Of a DNA stretch of 26,255 nucleotides, positions 20,601-26,255 are shown in pieces. The notes beneath the pieces are model-generated. The model was not told the origin of the DNA. It worked only from the letters and a program-made list of their open reading frames with translations, and did no database searches. How positions within the stretch are numbered: position 1 is the stretch's first letter; each line of letters begins with the position of its first letter. The DNA is from Clostridiales bacterium UBA7103 (GTDB lineage Bacteria > Bacillota > Clostridia > Oscillospirales > Oscillospiraceae): assembly GCA_002493305.1 (NCBI GenBank), contig DKYJ01000029.1:33517-59771 (forward strand), read 5' to 3'. A program made the position numbers and the translations under genes.

Positions 20601-20622
20601 TTTGTATAGTTTTTGTATACTT
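20601..20622 (-). promoter_or_regulatory. Response-regulator box upstream of vanY-like gene 1
   Basis: TTTGTATAGTTTTTGTATAC plus TT is identical over 22 bp to the box at 23548-23569. It contains two TTTGTATA units at 20601 and 20612, 11 bp apart, the one-helical-turn spacing used by OmpR-family dimers. It lies about 76 bp before the carboxypeptidase start. Confidence 0.72.
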
Positions 20623-20643
20623 CCAAATTTTTTGAGAAAATTT

Positions 20644-21438
20644 TTAAAAATTTATCGTCCAGCTTCCGCCGTCGAAGCTCAGCTGGATATTGAGCATGAG
20701 CTGCTCATTCTTGACAAAGCTCACATAGTATATCCCGTCCGGCACGGCGGCGGCGTCCTCCACCTCTTGGGGCTGCAGTCTTGTCTCGGCAAAGTTGTAG
20801 CTTTTTTCCATATTCTCCACAAGAGCCTGCATATTGTGCGTTGCTCCGCGGCGCTTTCCCTCAGTGATCACTTCTTCGTATGTTCTCTCGTCGTATATGC
20901 CGTAGCTTACATGGGTCAAGATACCGGTAGACTCATCCACAACATAGTCCAGCCACTCCCGCACGGGCCCGGCGTTTTTGAAATAATAGACCTCCCACAT
21001 CACGACACCCGCAGGATCTCCGTTTTCACCGATAAGAAGATAGGCGTTGGCCCAATCAAAATTTTTATTGCTCAGGCTGCCTATGTTAAGCCCCGTGCCG
21101 TCTATAAGCCTCAAAACCTCGTCAAGCTTTCCAGCCGCGTCCTCAGCGCTCATATATCGCCCGCGGCTCAGGCTGACATTCTCAACAAGCGTATCCCTGC
21201 CGCCGTTGTTCATCGCCGAGATCAGGGCAAGGCGCTCCAGCTTTATATCGTCGCTGGCAAGGCTCAGCTCGCCCGCGCCAAGCTCCGGGACTTCCTCAAG
21301 GCGCTCCAGCCGGGCGGACTGGATCCGGCTTGAAAGGCTGGGCATAAGCATACCGATGCATACCGCCGCCAGCACCAGCGCCGCTATACCCATATATCCG
21401 GATATACCGCCGGCGCGTTTTTTTGTTTTTCTGCTCAT
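20644..21438 (-). CDS. Membrane-anchored accessory protein of the two-component system
   Basis: This 264-aa protein of unknown function has a basic N-terminus (MSRKTKKRAG), one transmembrane helix (about 14-36; YMGIAALVLAAVCIGMLMP) and a mostly beta-rich extracytoplasmic domain. That domain contains AYLLIGENGDPAGVVMWEVYYF and ends in DGIYYVSFVKNEQLMLNIQL. No enzymatic motif is seen. It overlaps the histidine kinase gene by four bases (ATGA), so it is co-translated with the kinase. The place and topology recall the YycH/YycI accessory proteins that modulate WalK, but sequence similarity is not evident to me. It could be a ligand-binding partner or an inhibitor of the kinase. Confidence 0.75.
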   Translation of the reverse strand: MSRKTKKRAGGISGYMGIAALVLAAVCIGMLMPSLSSRIQSARLERLEEVPELGAGELSLASDDIKLERLALISAMNNGGRDTLVENVSLSRGRYMSAEDAAGKLDEVLRLIDGTGLNIGSLSNKNFDWANAYLLIGENGDPAGVVMWEVYYFKNAGPVREWLDYVVDESTGILTHVSYGIYDERTYEEVITEGKRRGATHNMQALVENMEKSYNFAETRLQPQEVEDAAAVPDGIYYVSFVKNEQLMLNIQLSFDGGSWTINF

Positions 21439-22835
21439 ACGCGCCCTCCTCGCAGCTCCACGGTGACACAGGTGCCGTTGCCCTCGCGGCTTTCAAAGCG
21501 CATTTCGCCATTGTGCAGGCGCACGATCTCACTGCACAGTGCAAGGCCGAGCCCCACACCGCCCTGAGCTCTTGAGCGGGACTTGTCCACACGGTAAAAA
21601 GCCTCGGTAATATGCTCCAGCTCCTCGGCGGGTATGCCGCGCCCTGTATCCAGCACCCGGATAAGGCAGCCCTCTTCTGTCATCTGGGAAACGACATAGA
21701 TATTTCCGCCTTTGTCCATGGCCTTGCGTGCATTGTCCAGAATATTCACCAGCAGCGAGCGCACGAGATCCGGCTCCAGAAGGCACTCGCCCTCCTCACA
21801 GCGGCACTGAAGGACTATACCCTTCTCGGCGTACACCCGCTCCAAATGCTGCACCATACTGCCCACTATCTGAGCCGGGCGGCATGGTATAAGCTCCACC
21901 TCGTTCCTTTTTAGCACCAGCAGATCCAGAAGCTTCAGCGACAGGCTCTCAAGGCGTTTTCCCTCGGAGAAAATATAGTTTGCCACATCCATCTGCTCGC
22001 TCTCGGTGAGCAGGCGTGAACGTATAAGCTCCGCGTAGCCGATGATGGAGGTCATGGGGTTTTTAAGCTCATGGGCAAAGTTGCCCATGAAAGTCTCCTG
22101 CCGGGCGGCAGCGGCGGTGATATCGTTTATGTTCTGCTCTATCTTTTCAGCCATGGCGTTAAAGTCCCGGGTCAATATACCCACCTCGTCCTGCCCGGCG
22201 GGGCTGGCACGATAGGCGTAATCCCCGGCGGCGAAACGGCGGGAGGCCATGGACAGGGCACTGAGGGGTCGGGTCAGCCAGTAGGTAAGCGCCCAGCAGG
22301 CAAGTCCACCAGCAGCCACGATGATGGCAAAAACCTGTCTGTAAGTTCGCAGCTGATTGGCCCGCTGCTCATATATGGCGGTGATGTCATAGCACTCGTC
22401 CAGGCGCAGCACGGAGTTTGAGGCCGTCAGCGGAGCGCTGATGCGGATATAACGTCCGCCCCAGGGGTCACGCACAATGCTGATGCGGCCTTCGCCGTCT
22501 TCGCCGAGGGTGCTGCGGCTCAGGTCGATTCCACGGGGATTCTGCTCATACAAAGCCTCCCTGTCCCCGCCAAGGCGCAGCGCGGCAAGCCCCGCGCTGG
22601 TATGCTCACCAAGCTGGCCGAGGGCTTCCACCAGATTTGAATGATCCGGGCTCTGGCTCACCTCGTCCACAATGCACAGCGTGTTGAGCACCATGCGATA
22701 GGAGCTGACCGCTGCCTCTTTTTCCCGCTGAAAGCTGCCGGAAAAATTCAGCGTTATCAAAAGGCTTCCGCCCACGCCAAAGGCAAGCGCCAGCAGCCAC
22801 ACCATGCACACTGTGATCTTCAGCCTGAATTTCAC
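21435..22835 (-). CDS. Sensor histidine kinase with HAMP domain
   Basis: This 466-aa kinase has two membrane helices (about 7-30 and 167-188) flanking a ~135-residue extracytoplasmic sensor region. A HAMP domain (about 188-240), a dimerisation/phosphoacceptor helix with FAHELKNP (H255) and a C-terminal ATPase domain follow. The N-box reads NILDNARKAM, the G1 box DTGRGIP and the G2 box GVGLGLAL. It should autophosphorylate H255 and pass phosphate to the regulator encoded upstream. It starts with GTG, nine bases after an AGGAG that overlaps the regulator's TAG stop, 12 bp downstream of it. Linkage to two D,D-carboxypeptidases suggests a cell-envelope signal. It resembles VanS/PhoR-type kinases in layout only. 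Confidence 0.94.
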   Translation of the reverse strand: MKFRLKITVCMVWLLALAFGVGGSLLITLNFSGSFQREKEAAVSSYRMVLNTLCIVDEVSQSPDHSNLVEALGQLGEHTSAGLAALRLGGDREALYEQNPRGIDLSRSTLGEDGEGRISIVRDPWGGRYIRISAPLTASNSVLRLDECYDITAIYEQRANQLRTYRQVFAIIVAAGGLACWALTYWLTRPLSALSMASRRFAAGDYAYRASPAGQDEVGILTRDFNAMAEKIEQNINDITAAAARQETFMGNFAHELKNPMTSIIGYAELIRSRLLTESEQMDVANYIFSEGKRLESLSLKLLDLLVLKRNEVELIPCRPAQIVGSMVQHLERVYAEKGIVLQCRCEEGECLLEPDLVRSLLVNILDNARKAMDKGGNIYVVSQMTEEGCLIRVLDTGRGIPAEELEHITEAFYRVDKSRSRAQGGVGLGLALCSEIVRLHNGEMRFESREGNGTCVTVELRGGRV

Positions 22836-22847
22836 TTAAAGCTTCTC

Positions 22848-23501
22848 CTATAATTCCAGCCGGTAGCCCACACGGTTTACAGTGCGCAGTCTGTCCTCCC
22901 AGCCGAGCTTTTTGCGTAGGCGCTGGATATGCAGATCGACTACTCTGCTGCCGATGGGGTATTCCCCGCCCCAGACCCGCTCATATATCGTTTCTCTGTA
23001 CAGAGCCGCCCCGGGATTTTGCACGAAGAGCAGCATCAGATCCCATTCCTTCTTTGTGAGCTCTATCACCTGTCCCTGCCTGTCAACCTGCAAAGAGCGC
23101 AAATCAATGGTGATATCCCCCACTTTGAGCACATCTTCCGTCTTTTGATAGCGCCGAAGCACCACCTCGACTCTTGCCAGCAGCTCCATGACCTCAAAGG
23201 GCTTGACGATATAGTCCTCCGCGCCCATGCGCAGACCTTTTACTCTGTCGTCAACAGAGTTCTTCGCGGTGATAAAAATCACCGGCGTGCCTGTGGGCTG
23301 TATGTATTCCAAAAGCTCAAACCCGGATACCTGAGGCAGCATAACATCCAGCAGCACAAGGTCAAACATCTCTCTCTCGAGAATATTCGCCGCCTCAGCG
23401 CCGTCATAGGCGCAGACACAGTTATATCCCGCCTTGCTCAGGCTGAGCTTTATCAAGTCTGAAATCGGTTTCTCGTCCTCGACGATCAAAACACGGATCA
23501 A
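22848..23501 (-). CDS. OmpR/PhoB-family response regulator
   Basis: This 217-aa regulator has a receiver domain (1-115) with the acidic pocket VEDE (8-10) and phosphoacceptor D52 in LVLLDVMLP. Thr and Lys of the switch are in FITAK and VKPF. A winged-helix DNA-binding domain (about 125-217; ELTKKEWDLMLLF and VVDLHIQRLRKKLG) follows. It starts with TTG and has a GGGTGG-type site about nine bases upstream. It heads the operon regulator-kinase-accessory protein. The direct-repeat box 46 bp upstream is identical to one before the vanY-like gene, consistent with autoregulation and control of wall trimming (inference). Confidence 0.95.
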   Translation of the reverse strand: MIRVLIVEDEKPISDLIKLSLSKAGYNCVCAYDGAEAANILEREMFDLVLLDVMLPQVSGFELLEYIQPTGTPVIFITAKNSVDDRVKGLRMGAEDYIVKPFEVMELLARVEVVLRRYQKTEDVLKVGDITIDLRSLQVDRQGQVIELTKKEWDLMLLFVQNPGAALYRETIYERVWGGEYPIGSRVVDLHIQRLRKKLGWEDRLRTVNRVGYRLEL

Positions 23502-23533
23502 GCGTATCTACCACCCTTCCTTTAGTCCATTCT

Positions 23534-23569
23534 AAGTATACATCTCATTTGTATAGTTTTTGTATACTT
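23534..23569 (-). promoter_or_regulatory. Response-regulator box at the two-component operon promoter
   Basis: The 22-bp box at 23548-23569 is identical to that at 20601-20622, with TTTGTATA units at 23548 and 23559. Here an extra inverted AAGTATAC (23534-23541) mirrors GTATACTT (23562-23569). On the minus strand the box overlaps the place of a -35, with TATACT or TAGAAT as -10 candidates about 17 bp downstream. Confidence 0.7.
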
Positions 23570-23687
23570 TCTGGAAAAAACTGGAAATTTTTGGCCGGAT
23601 TAACAAAATTTAAGATTTCCGCGCCCTGTAAAACCGCAAAAAAACATACTCCGCGCGTCATCTCGGCTGCAAAAAACGATTCGCTCC

Positions 23688-24512
23688 TTATCTTCCCCGC
23701 CGCTGGGCAATATAATCCTCAAAAACCAGACCGCTTTTATGTATCTCCTCGGCAAACTCGCCCACATAGCGATAGTGCCACGGCTCATAGATAATGCCGG
23801 TTTTTTCCGTTGTGCCGTTGGGATAGCGCAGGATAAAGCCGTAGCGCCAGCAGTTTTCCATGAGCCACTGCTGAGTATCCGTGCCCTCCTGCCCCTGGTC
23901 GAGATTGGTGTAAAACTCGTCGATTATATCCACCGCGAGGCCCAACTGATGCTCGCTGGTGCCGGGTACGGCAACGGATCGCGCCGCCACGGCGGGAGCC
24001 TCCTCCGCGTCCACGCCGCTTAGGATGACTCTGAGAACCTTGTTGTCAAACAGGCCCTGCTGGTATTCCTGCGTCCGGTAGGCGGAGCATATGTAGGGGT
24101 GCATACCCGCCTCCCGGCAGTCATTTATCATCTGCAACAAGGCGTCCGCGCAGCGCTCGTCCACGGCGTGGCTCTCGTCCACCATGCGCAGCACCGGCGT
24201 ATATCCCTCGGGAATGGGGTTGTAAGGGTTGACAAGCATGAGCATATCCAGCTTTTCAAGCTCCACGAGGTGCTTAAGCTTATTCTCATACGCCCTCTCC
24301 CGGCCTGCGGTCAGTGCGCTTATCGTGCCGTGCTCCGTCTCTCCCGCAGCCTCGGCAGAGGTCTGGAGCCTGTCCATCAGCGCTATTCCCCGCTGCTGCT
24401 CCCTGTGCACATCGCGCAGGTGCAGGCCGAACTGTATCCCAAAGCCCAGCAGCAGTGTCAGCAGTGCCGCCACGGCAACTATAAGCAGATCGTTTTTTTC
24501 CTTGACCTTCAA
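23688..24512 (-). CDS. VanY-type D-alanyl-D-alanine carboxypeptidase (M15B), paralog 2
   Basis: This protein is 274 aa from a TTG at 24512. I prefer this start to the GTG three codons earlier because AGGTGA lies five bases before it, whereas the GTG has no ribosome binding site. There is an N-terminal membrane anchor (about 6-28; LLIVAVAALLTLLLGFGI), a ~60-residue helical, charged spacer (about 32-90) absent from paralog 1, and an M15B domain. The zinc motif SEHQLGLAVD gives H188 and D195, and EPWHYRYVG gives E243 and H246. It trims D-Ala termini outside the membrane. It lacks the 22-bp box, so it is probably regulated differently from paralog 1. No clear terminator follows before the regulator promoter. 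Confidence 0.9.
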   Translation of the reverse strand: MKVKEKNDLLIVAVAALLTLLLGFGIQFGLHLRDVHREQQRGIALMDRLQTSAEAAGETEHGTISALTAGRERAYENKLKHLVELEKLDMLMLVNPYNPIPEGYTPVLRMVDESHAVDERCADALLQMINDCREAGMHPYICSAYRTQEYQQGLFDNKVLRVILSGVDAEEAPAVAARSVAVPGTSEHQLGLAVDIIDEFYTNLDQGQEGTDTQQWLMENCWRYGFILRYPNGTTEKTGIIYEPWHYRYVGEFAEEIHKSGLVFEDYIAQRRGR

Positions 24513-24567
24513 TAAAATCACCTGTGTAATAGATATAACTGTCCTGATTCTACCCTATATCCCGCCA

Positions 24568-24615
24568 AAAAGCAAGAAAACCATACCGCGTAAAGCGACG
24601 CTTCACGCGGTATGG
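24568..24615 (-). terminator. Terminator of the der-plsY operon
   Basis: A 16-bp stem (24581-24596 with 24600-24615, one G-U pair on the transcribed strand, 3-nt loop) begins nine bases after the plsY-like stop. It is followed on the minus strand by TTTTCTTGCTTTTT. Confidence 0.92.
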
Positions 24616-24624
24616 CAAAAACTG

Positions 24625-25272
24625 TCAGAACTTCTGGTCGAATTTATAACTAATATCCTTTTCAAAGCTGAGCCTTATTTCCGTGCGCTCACGCAGACGC
24701 TTTATGGCGGGGATATGCTTAATAAGCACTATAAGCCCCATAAACACGGCAAGAAGCATGACCGTTCTGTCGTCCACTTCCAGCAGGGACACGGCAATTA
24801 GGAAAAAGGCGGAGATCATGGTGCTCAGCGACACATAACGCGTAAACCACAGCGCTGCGCCCAGCGCCAGAATGGCAGTGATGCCCGCAGTCCTGTCCAC
24901 GACAACACCAGCCAGGATCAGAGCGATCGTGGCATGGCTGCCCTTAAAGCCGTAAAACACGGGATAGAGCCTGCCCAGCACCATGCAGAAGCCCGCGAAG
25001 GCAATGCCGGCCTGCGAGTGCCCCTTGGCGCCCATGATGAGCCCACCCACGAGCAGCGGCAGCCCGTCCTTCACAAGCTCTACCAAAAGGAGCTTGACAA
25101 AACCGAATATGCCATACACCCGGCGGAAGTTTGAAAGCCCCACATTCCCCTCGCCCAGCTTTTTCAGGTTGCGGCGAAAGACAAAGTTTGAGGCCAGCAC
25201 CGTGGTGCTGAGGCTGCCGAAGCAGTAGGAAAAAACCGCGATAACAAGCAGCAGAAGAATATACGCCGTCAT
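24625..25272 (-). CDS. Divergent PlsY-like glycerol-3-phosphate acyltransferase homolog
   Basis: This 215-aa membrane protein has five or more hydrophobic segments. PlsY-like motifs are recognisable: FGSLSTTVLAS for motif 1, GEGNVGLSNFRRVYG for motif 2, and GRLYPVFYGFKGSHA for motif 3. PlsY transfers acyl groups from acyl-phosphate to glycerol-3-phosphate at the cytoplasmic membrane, the first step of phospholipid synthesis. Here the usual GHxxPVFLxFKGGKG motif has GR for GH and GSHA for GGKG, so catalysis is doubtful or altered. The gene overlaps der by four bases, as plsY does in many Firmicutes, so descent from plsY is likely. A bona fide plsY may be elsewhere in the genome. Confidence 0.78.
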   Translation of the reverse strand: MTAYILLLLVIAVFSYCFGSLSTTVLASNFVFRRNLKKLGEGNVGLSNFRRVYGIFGFVKLLLVELVKDGLPLLVGGLIMGAKGHSQAGIAFAGFCMVLGRLYPVFYGFKGSHATIALILAGVVVDRTAGITAILALGAALWFTRYVSLSTMISAFFLIAVSLLEVDDRTVMLLAVFMGLIVLIKHIPAIKRLRERTEIRLSFEKDISYKFDQKF

Positions 25273-26255
25273 TCCTTATCCCCCTTCTGCCGTATCACAA
25301 TACGCACAGGCGTACCCTCCAGGCCGAACACCGCGCGGATCTGATTTTCGATATAGCGCTGATATGAGAAATGGAACAGCTCCCGGGAGTTGCAGAAAAT
25401 GACGAAGCAGGGAGGCTTTATCCCCGTCTGGGTCATATAGTAGATCTTGAGCCTGCGCCCCTTGTCCGTGGGCGGCTGGACTCTCGCCTGCGCGTCGGCA
25501 AGGACATTGTTGAGCATACCGGTGGTGATGCGCATATTGCTCTGGTCGTTGACGAAGTTTATAAGCTCAAAGAGCCTGTCCGTGCGCTGGCCGGTGAGGG
25601 CGGAGATGAACACTATTGGTGCATAGCTCATGAAGCTCAGATCGCGCATGATGTCCTTGCGCATATGCTCCATCGTGCCCGTCTCCTTGTCCACCAGATC
25701 CCACTTGTTGACGACTATGATGCTGGCCTTGCCAGCCTCGTGGGCAAGCCCCGCTATCTTGGTGTCCTGCTCGGTGACGCCGTCCCGTGCGTCTATCATT
25801 ATAAGGCAGACGTCCGCCCGCTCGATGGCAAGCTGCGCGCGCATGACGGAAAACTTTTCCACCCGCTCCTCCACCTTGGACTTGCGGCGGATACCGGCGG
25901 TGTCTATAAAGACGTACTTCCCCTGCCCGTTTTCAAACATTGTGTCCACCGCGTCTCTGGTCGTACCGGCAACATTGCTGACAATGACACGTTTCTGGCC
26001 TAAAATGCGGTTAACGAGGGAGGACTTGCCCACATTAGGCTTGCCGATGACGGCGACCTTGATGCTGTCGTCCTCCTCCTCGTTCTCTCCGGCGGGTGGG
26101 AAATAGCGCAGGCACTCGTCCAGCAGATCACCCGTGCCGTGCCCGTGGACGGCAGAGACGGGTATGGGATCGCCCAGACCCAGAGAATAGAATTCATACA
26201 CCGCCGGGTCGGTAGCTCCGGTAGAGTCGGCCTTGTTCACCGCCAGCACCACCGG
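25269..26255 (-). CDS. der: Ribosome biogenesis GTPase Der (partial, 5' end outside window)
   Basis: This is the C-terminal ~328 residues of a ~440-aa tandem GTPase. Only the G4 motif of the first G domain remains (VLAVNKAD). An acidic linker (about 55-62, EEEDD) leads to a complete second G domain with Walker A GKPNVGKSS, G2 GTTRD, G3 DTAG and G4 NKWD. The C-terminal KH-like domain (about 245-327; KIYYMTQTGIKPPCFVIFCN) binds rRNA. Der acts in late 50S subunit assembly. The frame stays open to the edge, so the apparent start at 26252 (GTG) is internal. It overlaps the plsY-like gene by four bases. Confidence 0.96.
   Translation of the reverse strand, partial: PVVLAVNKADSTGATDPAVYEFYSLGLGDPIPVSAVHGHGTGDLLDECLRYFPPAGENEEEDDSIKVAVIGKPNVGKSSLVNRILGQKRVIVSNVAGTTRDAVDTMFENGQGKYVFIDTAGIRRKSKVEERVEKFSVMRAQLAIERADVCLIMIDARDGVTEQDTKIAGLAHEAGKASIIVVNKWDLVDKETGTMEHMRKDIMRDLSFMSYAPIVFISALTGQRTDRLFELINFVNDQSNMRITTGMLNNVLADAQARVQPPTDKGRRLKIYYMTQTGIKPPCFVIFCNSRELFHFSYQRYIENQIRAVFGLEGTPVRIVIRQKGDKE

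Noticed and set aside
20633..20660. AT palindrome after the accessory protein gene as a terminator
   Set aside because: AAATTTTT/AAAAATTT has a stem made only of A-T pairs with no loop and would be a very weak terminator. Readthrough into the vanY-like gene is possible.
19787..24512. Vancomycin resistance cluster (VanR/VanS/VanY)
   Set aside because: No vanH, ligase (vanA/D-type) or vanX gene is present. VanY-type peptidases with a two-component system alone are not a resistance operon.

Overview
The window looks like the chromosome of a spore-forming, moderately GC-rich Clostridia member. An Oscillospiraceae-type gut Firmicute is my inference from overall style, not a proven assignment. Supporting signs are SpoIIE, a CotF-family coat protein, strong AGGAGG-type ribosome binding sites with GTG and TTG starts, sigma-A promoters, a lipobox-type binding protein, and many hairpin terminators. 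No tRNA, rRNA, CRISPR array, insertion sequence or integrase was seen.

Region 1 (135-10199, minus strand) is one functional block. A small membrane protein gene and an RpiR-family regulator gene precede an operon encoding an UgpB-like lipoprotein, an MBL/beta-CASP hydrolase, a nucleotide-pyrophosphatase-type phosphodiesterase, a MalK/UgpC-type ATPase, two UgpA/UgpE-type permeases and an UshA-like metallophosphatase. The three hydrolases lack signal peptides. The unit therefore looks like binding-protein-dependent import of a phosphate ester or phosphodiester followed by stepwise cleavage in the cytoplasm. Two hairpins separate the binding-protein gene from the rest, and another precedes the last gene.

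Region 2 (10459-14585) holds a GNAT acetyltransferase, a two-gene spore-coat operon (a 57-aa protein and a CotF-like protein), a MITE-like intergenic element, a cardiolipin synthase, and a divergently transcribed alpha/beta hydrolase. The hydrolase has an AT-rich C-terminal extension that looks like a fused foreign domain.

Region 3 (about 14586-14938) looks empty of long genes but contains what reads as a complete type I toxin-antitoxin locus. It has a strong plus-strand promoter, a Shine-Dalgarno sequence held in a hairpin, a 27-codon ORF for a hydrophobic/basic peptide, and an opposing consensus promoter driving a ~94-nt antisense RNA that ends in a hairpin plus U6. This is the best candidate for an undescribed element here.

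Region 4 (14939-19722) has rsmI preceded by a zinc-ribbon membrane protein gene (minus), then spoIIE and a coupled small membrane protein gene (plus).

Region 5 (19787-24512, minus) has a two-component system with a membrane-anchored third gene, flanked by two VanY-type D,D-carboxypeptidase paralogs. An identical 22-bp sequence containing an 11-bp-spaced direct repeat lies upstream of both the response regulator and the first carboxypeptidase gene. It is a likely response-regulator box that links them in a cell-wall regulon.

Region 6 (24625-26255, minus) is a der-plsY operon. Der is cut by the window edge, and PlsY has lost its canonical GH and GGKG motifs.
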